64,000 nucleotides of DNA, taken from an uncultured Bacteroidota bacterium (GTDB lineage Bacteria; Bacteroidota; Bacteroidia; Bacteroidales; P3). Below the pieces are notes generated by a model. The model did no database searches and was not told where the DNA came from. It saw only the letters and a program-made list of their open reading frames with translations. The stretch is from assembly GCA_902784465.1 (NCBI GenBank), contig CACZUZ010000005.1, positions 1 through 64,000 of the forward strand, written 5' to 3'. The position numbers and the translations under genes were made by a program. Shown in pieces: positions 30,975-40,657 of the stretch (the first letter of the stretch is position 1; each line of letters begins with the position of its first letter).

Positions 30975-33900
30975 CTATCTTCTTATGCTTATGGGGCGGA
31001 AGTTTTGACGTTTCTTGTTCTCGAAGGCAACACAGTATGCAACGGGGAGGATGGTGATGATGAGCGGCAGTGTGAAGAGGGTGCCGAAACAGATTACCAC
31101 ACCCATAGGCATCCATAGCATGGTGCCGGCAAGGATCATGGGCACCACGCCGATGGCTGTGGTGGCGGAGGTAAGGAAGATGGGACGCATGCGTCGGAGC
31201 CCTGCCTGGAAAGCAGCATCGGAGACCGACATCAGCTCCTTGTTCCTCAATTCGGCGACATAGTCGTACATGATGATGGCATTACGCACAATGATGCCCA
31301 CAAGAGAGATGAGACCCAGCACCGCAGTGATGGAGAAGTTGAGGTCGAAAAGCCAAAGCCCTATGTTGGCACCGAAGATGCAGAGCACCGCCATCGAGAT
31401 GGCAAGCAACGAAATGTCGAGCTTGCCGTAGTGGATGATAAGCACAACGAACATGACACACACAGCGGCAATGATGGCCATAATAAGACTTGGCATCAGA
31501 TTGGAAGAGAAGGCGAATGTGCCGCCGTCTTCCACCGTGACGCCATCGGGCAGCTTCATCTTTTCGATTTGCTGCTTGATTTTGTAGTGCTCCTTTACAT
31601 GGCCGTAGCCTGGCATCACGTCGGCCGAGATGGTGACGCAACGCACACCGTTGCGATGTGGCATGCTGCTATGGTGGAAACGGGGCTGTATGTCGGCCAC
31701 CTGACGGAGAGGCACCCATTCCCCGGGCTGCACGCATGGCACCAAGAGGTCGCCCAACGAGCCATAGTCGATTTTCTGTTTGCCCTCGGAATAGATGGCT
31801 ATGGGGATATTGTAGTCGCCCTCCCACAGGGTCGACAGGTTGGTGCCCGACAGGGCACTACTCAGATACACCGACAGAGTGGACTGTGTGATGCCCAACC
31901 TGTTGGAGGCATCGGTCTTCAGGACGACATCAATCATCTCCTCGGTCTCATCGTAGTCGGAATGGACGTAGAAGAGCCTGGGGTTCTGCTTCATGATGCG
32001 GAGCAGCGAGTCGCGTACCGCAGCGATGTCGCCATAGTTGTCGCCCTTGACGTAGAACTCTATCGGCGACAACGCCGACTGGTAGTCCATCTGCTTGAAG
32101 CGTATCTGTGCCTGCGGGAAGATGTTCTCATAGCTCTGCGCATATTCGTCGATAAGCTCCTTGGTGGCATTGTCGCTCACCGTGTTGACTATGAACTGGG
32201 CATAATGGTCGGATGCCAGCTGCGGGGCATACATCATGTGAAAACGTGGCGACGACATGCCCACAAACGATGTTATGCTCTTGACGCGACGGTCTTTCAT
32301 CAGCATTGCCGACAGCGAGTCGGCCACCCTGCCCGTCTCTTCTATCGACGAGCTTGCCGACAGGTGTATCTCCACAGCGAAACTGTCACGCTCGGCTTTG
32401 GGCAGTATCTGTATGTCGTTCTGAGTGAACAAAAAGGCCCCCAACAGTGTCATCATACCGCCTACAGCCAGAGTGAGTTTCTTGTGCCGGAAACAGAACG
32501 TGAGCAGTTTCTGATAGCCCCGTTGCAGCCAGTCGAAGAAGATGTTCTGTATTCGGTCGAGCTTGCCGAGCCTGCTTGCCGACGTCTGCTTGATGAACCG
32601 CGAGGAGAGGAACGGTATGACGAAGACTGCATAGAGGAAGCTGCAAGCCAGCGCAATGAGTATGGTCCAAGGGAACAGTCCCACAAAGTCGCCCATGATA
32701 TTGCCCTTGAGGATGAGAATCGCAGGGAAGAACATCATGGCTATCGAGGCGGTGGCAAACAGCATCGAGTTGGCCAGCTTGCTTGTCGAGATGACGGCTG
32801 AGTACCATCGCGAATGGCCCATCTTCAGAAGGTCGGAATAGCCGTCGATGACCACCACCGAGTCGTCAACAATCATACCCAGCACGGCAATGAGGGCGGC
32901 GAGGGTCACCGTGTTCAGCTCGAAGCCCAGGAAATACATGATACCCAACGTCGTGGCGATACAGATGGGTACCGACGTGGAGCTCACCAAGGCGGTGCGG
33001 AGAGGAAACAGTACCAGCATCACTATGATGACGATGATGATGGCCTCCATAAGGTCCTTGAGGAACGACTTCACCGAGCGGTCTACCACCTTGGGCTGGT
33101 CGGTGATGCGATGGATGTGGATGTCGGGCGTGATGGTGGCCTCGTAGTCCTCGATGATTTCCTCCACCTTGTCGCCGAAGTCTACCACGTTGTTGCCCGA
33201 CCGCATCTCTATGGAAAGCATGACGCAACGGTTGTCGGTCACCGAGGTGTCACTGTACAGGATGTAAGGTTTCGACTCTTCATAGCGGGGCTCGATGGTT
33301 GCCACGTCGCGCAGCCTCAAGGTCTGGCCTGTCACGGGGTCGGCGAAAATCACCATCTCGGCCAACTCATAGATGTTGCCGAAGGGGATGGAGACATGCA
33401 CTATCGCGCTGCCTTCCTCGTTGCTCACCTTGCCCGAGATGGTCCTGAACCCATGGGCTGCAAGCTCTGCCGACACCATGGCCGGCGAGACGGCATATTG
33501 CGTCAGCTTCATCTGGTCCATGTGGACGGCTATCTCTTCCTTATGGCCGCCCACTATGCTGATGCGACCCATCTCGGGTATGTTGCGAAGACGTGCCGAC
33601 AGCTGTTTGGCCACAGCCTCCAGCTCGCGCGGCGAGCGTTCACCGCTCTCGATGGCGAGCAGCAGCGACGAGGCGTTGCCGAAATCGTCGATAACGGCCG
33701 TCGCCGCCACCCCCTGAGGCAGACTGGTCAATCGGAAAAAAGAGAGCCCCTCGCGGATGCGCGACCAGGTAAGCTTCGGATCGTCGTTAGAGTGTACCAG
33801 CGACACGAAAACGTAGAGCATTCCGTTCTGGCTGTAAGAATAGGTGCTGGTCTTGTCGACATCGCTGAAGGTGAAAAGATACTCCTCCACCTTGCCGGCT

Positions 33901-34100
33901 ACCTGCTCCTCAATCTCCTCGGCAGTGGCACCCGGATAGACCACGGCAACCACACCCTGCATCAACTTGACATTGGGGAACTCGTTCTTATTGAGGTTCG
34001 GCAGGGCATAGAAGCCTAGGGCTGTGGCAATAATCACCGTGAATGCGAGTATAGGGAAACTCCGCATCGTACGCTGTATCATATTGGAATACTGAGCCAT
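30975..34100 (-). CDS. RND efflux transporter permease
   Basis: 1041-residue inner-membrane proton antiporter of the AcrB/CusA superfamily. It has twelve transmembrane helices in the usual 1+5+1+5 pattern, two large periplasmic porter loops, the PGATAEEIEEQVAGKVEEYL start of the first porter and a DDSVVVIDGY motif in TM4 that carries the proton-relay acidic residues. More like the hydrophobe/multidrug group than the metal group, but the substrate is unknown. Middle gene of an adaptor-permease-TolC operon. Confidence 0.94.
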   Translation of the reverse strand: MAQYSNMIQRTMRSFPILAFTVIIATALGFYALPNLNKNEFPNVKLMQGVVAVVYPGATAEEIEEQVAGKVEEYLFTFSDVDKTSTYSYSQNGMLYVFVSLVHSNDDPKLTWSRIREGLSFFRLTSLPQGVAATAVIDDFGNASSLLLAIESGERSPRELEAVAKQLSARLRNIPEMGRISIVGGHKEEIAVHMDQMKLTQYAVSPAMVSAELAAHGFRTISGKVSNEEGSAIVHVSIPFGNIYELAEMVIFADPVTGQTLRLRDVATIEPRYEESKPYILYSDTSVTDNRCVMLSIEMRSGNNVVDFGDKVEEIIEDYEATITPDIHIHRITDQPKVVDRSVKSFLKDLMEAIIIVIIVMLVLFPLRTALVSSTSVPICIATTLGIMYFLGFELNTVTLAALIAVLGMIVDDSVVVIDGYSDLLKMGHSRWYSAVISTSKLANSMLFATASIAMMFFPAILILKGNIMGDFVGLFPWTILIALACSFLYAVFVIPFLSSRFIKQTSASRLGKLDRIQNIFFDWLQRGYQKLLTFCFRHKKLTLAVGGMMTLLGAFLFTQNDIQILPKAERDSFAVEIHLSASSSIEETGRVADSLSAMLMKDRRVKSITSFVGMSSPRFHMMYAPQLASDHYAQFIVNTVSDNATKELIDEYAQSYENIFPQAQIRFKQMDYQSALSPIEFYVKGDNYGDIAAVRDSLLRIMKQNPRLFYVHSDYDETEEMIDVVLKTDASNRLGITQSTLSVYLSSALSGTNLSTLWEGDYNIPIAIYSEGKQKIDYGSLGDLLVPCVQPGEWVPLRQVADIQPRFHHSSMPHRNGVRCVTISADVMPGYGHVKEHYKIKQQIEKMKLPDGVTVEDGGTFAFSSNLMPSLIMAIIAAVCVMFVVLIIHYGKLDISLLAISMAVLCIFGANIGLWLFDLNFSITAVLGLISLVGIIVRNAIIMYDYVAELRNKELMSVSDAAFQAGLRRMRPIFLTSATTAIGVVPMILAGTMLWMPMGVVICFGTLFTLPLIITILPVAYCVAFENKKRQNFRPISIRR

Positions 34101-34122
34101 CTCTATTATCGCTAAATGTTAT

Positions 34123-35142
34123 TCACTGCAGTTTTACTTTGGCTCCGCTGTATAGCTTCTGCTGTCCGGCAACAACCACGGTGTCGCCTGCCACAAGCCC
34201 TTCACTCACCACCACGCTGTTGCGTACAAAATCGCCCACCACAATACGGCGTTTCGCGGCTTTGCCCTCTTTCACCACCCATACCACTGTCCCTTCGGGC
34301 ATGGTCTGAATACAGTCGGACGGCACCCCTATACCCTCATGGGAATTCAGCTCCACCTTCACCTTGGCCACCATGTCGGGCAACAGCTCTTTCTTTTCGC
34401 CCGACACTATCGAGGCATACACCCCATAGGTGTGACCCAGCGGGTTGGCGCTGAGGCTCTTGTCGCTGACACGCAATGTCAGCTCTGCTTGGTTCATGGC
34501 CGGCACGACGGCTGTGGCCCTGTCGCCCACCCTTATCAGTGCTATCTCCTGCTCGGGGACCGAGAAATGAACCCGCAGACGATTCAAGTCAAGCACACGG
34601 GCAAAGACCTCGCCCGGCCTCAGCTCCTCGCCCACGTGATGGTCGCCACACGACACCACACCGCTGAACGGGGCGCGGAGCGAACAGCCCTCCATGTGTT
34701 TGCGGGCACTCAACTCGGCCTGACGGGCCTTCTCGAGGTTGGTCTCCATCTCTACCCATTTCACCTCGCTGAGACCTCCCTCACGGTGTAGGGTCTCCAG
34801 ACGTCGGTAGGCATCCTCGGCTTGGCGCAGCGTCGCCAGCGCGCTGGCATGAAGGCTGCCAGCTGCCGTAGCATCGATTTCGGCCAGCAGCTGGCCCTTG
34901 CTCACACGGTCACCGTTTTTTACATTCACCTTGGTCAGCATGCCACCCAGCGGAAACGAGACGGTCATCTCCTGTTCCGACCCGATGTCTCCCACATAGT
35001 TGCGTTCGGTAGGGGTGCTGCCGTCGCCGACGACAAGTGTTTCCACCGGTATTGAATCGCTCCATCCCGTCGGCTTCTTTTCCTTCCCCCCGCAGGAGCA
35101 TAGTAGCAAAGTACAGAAAATGACGATTAGTAACTGTTTCAT
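34123..35142 (-). CDS. RND efflux periplasmic adaptor (HlyD/AcrA-like) lipoprotein
   Basis: 339 residues from the ATG at 35142, chosen because it opens a lipoprotein signal (LLLCSC, Cys about 15). The frame continues 49 codons upstream but without signal-like sequence. The biotinyl-lipoyl hybrid (VNVKNGDRVSKGQLLAEID), a helical hairpin, a second lipoyl half (LRAPFSGVVSCGDHHVGEEL) and beta-barrel domains are all visible. It links the RND pump to TolC. First gene of the operon, 22 nt before the permease. Confidence 0.92.
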   Translation of the reverse strand: MKQLLIVIFCTLLLCSCGGKEKKPTGWSDSIPVETLVVGDGSTPTERNYVGDIGSEQEMTVSFPLGGMLTKVNVKNGDRVSKGQLLAEIDATAAGSLHASALATLRQAEDAYRRLETLHREGGLSEVKWVEMETNLEKARQAELSARKHMEGCSLRAPFSGVVSCGDHHVGEELRPGEVFARVLDLNRLRVHFSVPEQEIALIRVGDRATAVVPAMNQAELTLRVSDKSLSANPLGHTYGVYASIVSGEKKELLPDMVAKVKVELNSHEGIGVPSDCIQTMPEGTVVWVVKEGKAAKRRIVVGDFVRNSVVVSEGLVAGDTVVVAGQQKLYSGAKVKLQ

Positions 35143-35345
35143 TTTTTTTGGTTTTATTTTGCCGGCATCAGGCAGTAAAGAACGCCAGCAATGCCACTGC
35201 AAAAAAATATTGTTATTACTGTTTGTAATGATTGCCGTTTCGCACCCCCTATACAAAATAAAGTACCCGAAAATAGTAGCACTTATCAAAGCTCAAACCT
35301 ATAAAACACAGTACTTTACATAGAACAATGAATTCACAATCATCT

Positions 35346-35354
35346 GCAAAGATA
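35346..35354 (-). promoter_or_regulatory. Promoter -7 box for the RND operon
   Basis: TATCTTTGC on the minus strand, about 200 nt upstream of the adaptor ATG, implying a long 5' leader. No other canonical box was seen between it and the gene. Confidence 0.6.
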
Positions 35355-35370
35355 ACAAAAAAAACAAAGA

Positions 35371-35397
35371 AAGCACACCCTTGCATAAGGATGTGCT
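35371..35397 (-). terminator. Terminator of the outer-membrane receptor gene
   Basis: Imperfect stem AAGCACATCCTT/AAGGGTGTGCTT on the minus strand followed by a T-rich run, 25 nt after the receptor stop. Confidence 0.8.
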
Positions 35398-35421
35398 TCA
35401 AAAAAAGGCAAAAAGCAGCCA

Positions 35422-37851
35422 TCAATTCTTTCCCATCGGCGACTCGGAGGCACCCTGGCGGGCTTTGCTTTCGAGCTCCATCTTGCCGAAGCGGAAGGTG
35501 AGGCCGAGACTTACAAAACGCGAGTTGAAGCGGTTGCTGCCCGTGGTCTTGTACTGCGGAGCGGTGGTGTTGGAACCCCATTCACTCCAGCCGAAGATGT
35601 CATTGACACTGAGGTTGACGGTCATCCTGCGCTCGAAGAAGTCGCTGCTGACACCGAAGTCGATACTCTTGCTGGCATTGCTGAGACTGTAGAGTCCCAG
35701 TCGGGGCGAGCTGTACCTGCCGTTGGCGAAGACCTCCAGACGTTTCCACAGCTTGGTCCACAGGTTGACGCGGAAACTGTAGCTCAGCTTGTTGTCTTTG
35801 AAGTCGTCGTAGTTGTAGCCGTAGTTGAAGAGCGAGGCATTGAAACGCACATTGAAGAAGGCCGACGGACGGTAGGTGATGTTGGCCTCGATGCCCTCGG
35901 TGTGGCTCGAACCGATGTTGACAGGGTAGGTGTAGTTGACCATATAGGGGCCGATGACGGGGTCGTAAGTGGCGCCGGTCATGGTACCTATCTCGTTGGT
36001 GTTGGCACGCCAGTAGGCGTTGAGTCCGACGTTGCCAAACTTCATGATATACTTGCTGAAACCGGCCTCGAGGTTGTGGGTGTAGCACATCAGCAGGTTG
36101 GGGTTGCCGGTAACGAAGCTGTAGTCGTCGTATACGCGGAAAGGTATGTAACTCATCATGTCATCGTCGTGCGAGAAACGGCGTGTATAGCTTAGGCTGT
36201 AGCTCTCGAAGGTCTCTGTCTGGTAGCTCAGATGGATGCTCGGCACAATGCCAGGGAACGACTTGTTGATTCGCTCCTGGTCATTGAGGGCGTTATGCTC
36301 GATCATGCCATCGTTGATGTCGTCCACGAAGCGTAATCCCAGCTTGGTGGTGAATCCGCCCCAACGCTTCTGGCCGGTCACATAAAGTGCTGTCTCCAGA
36401 TTCGTTCCGTGTGACACATACGAGCGATACAGCATGTTGTCCCACGCGCCGGCTACATTCAGGCTGTCACGCTGTTCGTTGTTGTAGCTGTAGCCGAACC
36501 CCAGCTCGCCACCGGCCTCGATGGTGATGTCGTGCTTGAGAGGCAGCGTATAATTCACACCCAACTGGCCGCTGCCGTTCCACATGGAGCCTTCCATGTG
36601 ACGCTTGAAGTCGGTCATCGCCGCCGAGCTGAAATCGCGGGTTTGGTCGGAGTAGCCGCCGTTGGCCCAATAGTTGCCGTTGAAGGTGATGCTCAGCTTG
36701 CGGCCGGTGGTGTCGTAGCGGTGCTCGTACCAGAGTCCGGCGTAGGCTCCGTGGCTGAAGCCGTGGTTCAGCGTCGTGTCGCTGTAGCCTAGGTCGACGC
36801 GACCCAAGGGCTGATACTCATAGTATTCATAGTTGTTGTAGAACGAGTTCTGGTCCCAGTAAGGGTAGAAGCCGGCCCATGCCGAGAGGTTGCGGCTGCT
36901 GTCAATCTTCCAGTTGGTGTTGAAGCCAAAGTATCCGCCCTCGTAAGGCATCTTGTTCTTGTTGTCCCATTTCTGGAAACGGCTGGTGTCGCCATTGTTG
37001 TTGAAGAGCGTGCTGGTGCCGTCAGAGGCCATATCGTGATTGCCGTATGTGCCGTTGAGGTAGAGATTGAAGTCAACCTTCTCGTTTGCCCACACATAGC
37101 TCACCCAAGGGGAGATATTTGGCGTAGTGGTTGCCCTCAGTCCGACGCAGAGCAGCTCGTTGCGTTTGACGTTCTGTGCTGTGACGATATTGACCACAGC
37201 ACCTTTGCTGCTGTAGCGGGCCGAAGGGTTGGTGATGACCTCCACGCGGTCGATGGCGTTGGCAGGCAGCTGCTTGATATACTGCTTCAGAGCCTCTTCG
37301 TTCATGTGCGACGGACGGTCGTTAATCCATATTTCCACACTCGAGGTGCCTCGCAGCGTGATGTTGCCGTCGGCATCGACCTCGACGCCTGGCGCGTTCT
37401 GCAGCACGTCGCTGGCTGTACCTGTCTGCACACTGGGGTCCTCGGTGACGTTGTACATCTGTTTCTCGCCGTCGACGGCATAGAGGGGCTTCTTGGCGGT
37501 GACGGTCACGGTGCTGAGCGCCGTTGCCGACTTGTGCATCGACAGCTTGCCCAAATCGGCATTGCCTTTCACATCCACTTTCTGCCAATGGGTCTCGTAG
37601 CCGATATAGCTGACTCTCAGCAGATAGCTGCCGTTAGCCACATTACGGAACGCGAAATGGCCTTTGTCGTCGCTGGTGGTCCCGTAGGCAAAAGCGCTGT
37701 CCTGCGCCTTGAGGAGGACACAGTTCACATAGATTAAGGCTTTGCCATCCTTCGAATCCGAAAGAGAACCGCTGACCTGACTCTGAGCGGAGGCGAAAGA
37801 GGCAACACAGAGAGTCAAAGCAATAAGCAATACTTGTTTTATTCTTTGCAT
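35422..37851 (-). CDS. Outer-membrane beta-barrel receptor (TonB-receptor-like)
   Basis: 809 residues from the ATG at 37851, which opens a good signal peptide (cleavage at SFASAQ). The open frame extends into the GntR gene upstream, but that start is rejected. A CarboxypepD-regulatory-like Ig domain (about 24-105) is followed by a plug (APGVEVDADGNITLRGTSSVEIWINDRP, then AIDRVEVITNPSARYSSKGAVVNIV) and a barrel of the outer-membrane beta-barrel family that ends in strand LGLTFRFGK. No SusD partner is present. It is the last gene of the ABC-GntR operon or follows it by 67 nt. Confidence 0.9.
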   Translation of the reverse strand: MQRIKQVLLIALTLCVASFASAQSQVSGSLSDSKDGKALIYVNCVLLKAQDSAFAYGTTSDDKGHFAFRNVANGSYLLRVSYIGYETHWQKVDVKGNADLGKLSMHKSATALSTVTVTAKKPLYAVDGEKQMYNVTEDPSVQTGTASDVLQNAPGVEVDADGNITLRGTSSVEIWINDRPSHMNEEALKQYIKQLPANAIDRVEVITNPSARYSSKGAVVNIVTAQNVKRNELLCVGLRATTTPNISPWVSYVWANEKVDFNLYLNGTYGNHDMASDGTSTLFNNNGDTSRFQKWDNKNKMPYEGGYFGFNTNWKIDSSRNLSAWAGFYPYWDQNSFYNNYEYYEYQPLGRVDLGYSDTTLNHGFSHGAYAGLWYEHRYDTTGRKLSITFNGNYWANGGYSDQTRDFSSAAMTDFKRHMEGSMWNGSGQLGVNYTLPLKHDITIEAGGELGFGYSYNNEQRDSLNVAGAWDNMLYRSYVSHGTNLETALYVTGQKRWGGFTTKLGLRFVDDINDGMIEHNALNDQERINKSFPGIVPSIHLSYQTETFESYSLSYTRRFSHDDDMMSYIPFRVYDDYSFVTGNPNLLMCYTHNLEAGFSKYIMKFGNVGLNAYWRANTNEIGTMTGATYDPVIGPYMVNYTYPVNIGSSHTEGIEANITYRPSAFFNVRFNASLFNYGYNYDDFKDNKLSYSFRVNLWTKLWKRLEVFANGRYSSPRLGLYSLSNASKSIDFGVSSDFFERRMTVNLSVNDIFGWSEWGSNTTAPQYKTTGSNRFNSRFVSLGLTFRFGKMELESKARQGASESPMGKN

Positions 37852-37918
37852 TTTTTGAGTTGTTTTTTTGTTTTCAACTATACAATAATCGTTTGATGCA
37901 CCCGAAATCTTACATGGG

Positions 37919-38281
37919 TCATAGAATTTTTCTTTCGGCGACGGTGTTTTTGAGGTCATCGAAGCTCAATCCCAGCAGGTTCATCTTCTGCACAAAGATT
38001 GGCAAGTCCTCTTCGACAAACTCTTTGCGGTGCAGTTCTAGCACCTTCTCCGGTGCATCGGACGAGACGAAATAACCCATGCCACGCTTGTTGTAGACGA
38101 TTTCTGTCTGCTGCAGGAAGTCGAAGGTTCGCATCACCGTGTTAGGGTTCACGCCCAGCTGAACCGCAACATCGCGCACGCTGGGCATACGCTCGTCGGG
38201 TTTCAGCTCGCCGCCGGCAATACGCTCGCAGAGCGTGTCGGCAATCTGCTGATATATCGGTTTTTGTTTCTTAAAATCCAT
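37919..38281 (-). CDS. GntR-family regulator, YtrA type
   Basis: 120 residues: winged-helix DNA-binding domain (PIYQQIADTLCERIAGGELKPDERMPSVRDVAVQLGVNPNTVMRTFDFL) and a short C-terminal helical tail with no ligand-binding domain, which defines the YtrA subfamily. These regulators usually sit with ABC transporter genes and repress them; here the ABC ATPase and permease lie upstream in the same direction. A 24-bp palindrome at the ABC operon promoter (40535-40558) is the likely operator. Confidence 0.93.
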   Translation of the reverse strand: MDFKKQKPIYQQIADTLCERIAGGELKPDERMPSVRDVAVQLGVNPNTVMRTFDFLQQTEIVYNKRGMGYFVSSDAPEKVLELHRKEFVEEDLPIFVQKMNLLGLSFDDLKNTVAERKIL

Positions 38282-38286
38282 AACAA

Positions 38287-38601
38287 TTAGTTTTTGATTT
38301 TTATGGCTGTTCCGTAAACAAGCACCTCAGCAGCCTGGGCCATGATGGCGGAGGTGGTATAGCGCACGCCAATAATGGCGTCGGCACCCATTGCCTGCGC
38401 CTGGGCAACCATGCGTTCTGTGGCGTTCTCGCGAGCCTTTTCCATCATGCGGGTATAGGCTTTCAGCTCGCCACCCACAATGTTCTTAAGGCTTTGGCCG
38501 AGGTCGCTGAATACGTTTTTCGACTGTATTGTGCTGCCACTGACGATGCCAAGCACTTCATAATTGACATTATTAAGATTTTCGATTGAATAAAGTTTCA
38601 T
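38287..38601 (-). CDS. YbjQ-family protein (DUF74)
   Basis: 104 residues covering the whole YbjQ/UPF0145 domain: YEVLGIVSGSTIQSKNVFSDLGQSLKNIVGGELKAYTRMMEKARENATERM, then AQAMGADAIIGVRYTTSAIMAQAAEVLVYGTAI. The family forms pentamers and is sometimes called heavy-metal-binding, without firm function. It lies 5 nt before the GntR gene, so the two are co-transcribed. Confidence 0.92.
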   Translation of the reverse strand: MKLYSIENLNNVNYEVLGIVSGSTIQSKNVFSDLGQSLKNIVGGELKAYTRMMEKARENATERMVAQAQAMGADAIIGVRYTTSAIMAQAAEVLVYGTAIKIKN

Positions 38602-38633
38602 GATAATTTTGATTTTTAAGGTTTTATTTTTTT

Positions 38634-38684
38634 TCGTGATTTTTTTCGTGATTTTTTTCGTTATAACGTTATTACGTTATAACG
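38634..38684. repeat. CGTGATTTTTT and CGTTATAACG-type repeat
   Basis: Short run of CGTGATTTTTT copies followed by CGTTATAACG words between the permease and ybjQ-like genes. Confidence 0.7.
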
Positions 38685-38719
38685 ACTGTCCGATCATCCG
38701 ACCATCCGTCCATCCCCCA

Positions 38720-39514
38720 CTAATACTGCATCCTCTTCAGCCTTCTGTAGGTGAGCCACGAGAAGAGTGCCGTCACCAGGAGATTGAACAATGTCGTGCC
38801 CCAGAAGACAAGGCTGTGAAGCTTTTCTGGTGAATCGATAAACTTCCCGAACAAGTCGCCAAGCCACTCCAGATCCCAATGGATATGAGTGATAATAGGC
38901 ACTGCAACAATAGAGAACACAAAAGAGATGAGTATAATCCAGAGGACGGTCTTGATGAACTTGTTTCTCTTAAAGATGGTGTTGGCAAACATAAAGATTG
39001 ACGATGCCGTGATTGCCTTCAGGAAAGTAGACATATTGGCATCAAAAGAGAATCTGCCTGTATCATACCATTGGGCCACATCACCAATCTCCTGGAGCCA
39101 TACTGGTGTCTGCCAGATATAGTCTTTGAAAGGACCGAACGGGAGGAGTGTGAGCAGAGTGTCGACAACAAACCAGCCGACAAAGACAACCAGCGGGGTG
39201 ACAATGAAGCAATATATCATCATGCTGCAGAACTTCTCGCCCAACGAGGCGGGCAGCATGGCGAAATAATTGCCCTTGCCCGGCAGGTTGCAGCTCTTGT
39301 ATATCTTCATCGATGAGATAGCAGCAGCCAGAACAACCACAAACTGCATAATGCCTTGTCTGCCCATGGTTCCAATTTCGGGAATTTTGAATGCGAGACC
39401 GAAAAGCCAAATTGCCACCGGCACACACATCATGATAAGCATGCTCATACCGTAGAGCTGGTAGGTGCTATTGAAGTCGCGAACGACAACTTTTTTAAAA
39501 CGATCGAAGTTCAT
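38720..39514 (-). CDS. ABC transporter permease subunit (six-helix)
   Basis: 264 residues with about six transmembrane helices (near 24-40, 55-72, 95-118, 165-185, 190-212, 235-255) and little else. Position directly after an ABC ATPase and before a YtrA-type regulator indicates that it is the membrane partner. No sequence motif identifies a substrate; exporters of this layout often protect against envelope stress or antibiotics. Confidence 0.75.
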   Translation of the reverse strand: MNFDRFKKVVVRDFNSTYQLYGMSMLIMMCVPVAIWLFGLAFKIPEIGTMGRQGIMQFVVVLAAAISSMKIYKSCNLPGKGNYFAMLPASLGEKFCSMMIYCFIVTPLVVFVGWFVVDTLLTLLPFGPFKDYIWQTPVWLQEIGDVAQWYDTGRFSFDANMSTFLKAITASSIFMFANTIFKRNKFIKTVLWIILISFVFSIVAVPIITHIHWDLEWLGDLFGKFIDSPEKLHSLVFWGTTLFNLLVTALFSWLTYRRLKRMQY

Positions 39515-39533
39515 GATTATTATTGTTTGAATG

Positions 39534-39630
39534 TTTGAATGCTTGAATGTTTTATCTTTTTTTTCGTTTAATCGTTTAATCGATTAATCGTTTTTTCGTT
39601 ATGACGTTATTACGTTATTTCGTTATAACG
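39534..39630. repeat. TTGAATG-type and CGTTATAACG-type repeats
   Basis: TTGAATGTTTGAATGCTTGAATG words (39536-39550) followed by CGTTTAATCG and CGTTATAACG words, between the ABC ATPase and permease genes. Confidence 0.8.
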
Positions 39631-39650
39631 AATCAATTCACTAATCACAA

Positions 39651-40478
39651 TTAATTAAAAAGATTCTTTATTATATTCTGGTTGCGGAGGACGGCGTTGA
39701 AGAGCGCCTCGATATTCACCTGGCTCTCGCCCATGCCGTCGTTGGGGAACACATTGAGGTAGCCACCTGGCATCATCTCGCTGTAGAGGGCATCGGGACG
39801 CTGCTGGCCACCATACTCGAAGTAGAGCTTCTCTGTGATGCGCTCCACGCTGGCGTTGAGCATCACGCTGCTGTTAGAGATAATGATGATGGGGTCGATA
39901 AGGTTCTCCACATCCTTCACCTGATGGGTGGAGATGATGATAGTCTGTCCACCTCCTACCCTCTCCGAGAGGATGCGGCGGAAGTCCGACTTCGACGGGA
40001 TATCCAAACCGTTGGTTGGCTCGTCGAGCAGCAGATAGCGGGTGTTCAACGCCAGTGCACAAACGATGAGCGACTTCTTCTGCTGGCCGAAGCTCATCTC
40101 CTTGAAACGGCGTGTGGGGTCAATCTTCAGTTCTACAGCCAGACGGCGCATCTCATCCTCATTGCTGGTGGCATAGAATCCTGCCAAGTCGTGGAAGAAA
40201 CTCTCGGGAGTGCTGTTGTCGGGCAGCGGCACATCGTCGGGAAGGAAGAAGATGTTCTCAAGAAATTCCGGCTTGCGGTCGAAACTTGTGTTGTCATCCA
40301 CCGTGCAGGTGCCTTTCTGGGGACGCAGCAAGCCACTGATACATTTCAGCATCGTGGTCTTGCCCACGCCGTTCTCGCCCAGCAAACCATAGATGCTCCC
40401 CTCCTTGAATTGGAGGTCGATGTTCTCAAAAACCGGCGTCAAACCGTATGAGAACGAAAAATTTTTCAGGTCTATCAT
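39651..40478 (-). CDS. ABC transporter ATPase
   Basis: 275 residues with Walker A GENGVGKTT (about 34-42), signature MSFGQQKKS, Walker B YLLLDEPTNGLD and the H-loop STHQ. A C-terminal extension of about 60 residues follows the core. Its family is the YtrB/YxlF-like exporter ATPases, in keeping with the YtrA-type regulator downstream. First gene of the operon, with promoter and palindrome at 40535-40567. Confidence 0.92.
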   Translation of the reverse strand: MIDLKNFSFSYGLTPVFENIDLQFKEGSIYGLLGENGVGKTTMLKCISGLLRPQKGTCTVDDNTSFDRKPEFLENIFFLPDDVPLPDNSTPESFFHDLAGFYATSNEDEMRRLAVELKIDPTRRFKEMSFGQQKKSLIVCALALNTRYLLLDEPTNGLDIPSKSDFRRILSERVGGGQTIIISTHQVKDVENLIDPIIIISNSSVMLNASVERITEKLYFEYGGQQRPDALYSEMMPGGYLNVFPNDGMGESQVNIEALFNAVLRNQNIIKNLFN

Positions 40479-40534
40479 AACTGTTGATTTTTATTATTTG
40501 TTTCGATTTCAATGATTTGCATAAATACATACAT

Positions 40535-40567
40535 AGTGTATTAGTACCTTAGTACACTGCAAAGGTA
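40535..40567 (-). promoter_or_regulatory. Promoter with GntR-type operator
   Basis: On the minus strand the -7 box TACCTTTGC (40559-40567) is followed at once by a 24-bp palindrome (40535-40558) with 9-nt arms AGTGTATTA and TAGTACACT (one mismatch). It would cover the start site. YtrA-type regulators bind inverted repeats in the promoters of their own ABC operons, so this is the predicted site of the GntR protein encoded at 37919-38281. Confidence 0.7.
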
Positions 40568-40614
40568 CAACTATTTTTTAAAATACAAATTTTTTTTTGA
40601 TTTTTTCTCTCTTT

Positions 40615-40650
40615 TCGTTATAACGTTATTCCGTTATAACGTTATTCCGA
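40615..40650. repeat. CGTTATAACG-type repeat
   Basis: Three CGTTATAACG/CGTTATTC words between the four-helix gene and the ABC operon promoter. Confidence 0.75.
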
Positions 40651-40657
40651 AAAAAAA

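Noticed and set aside
32814..34019. Open frames opposite the RND permease gene
   Set aside because: Shadows of a well-identified 1041-residue transporter; His/Val-rich composition and no family match.
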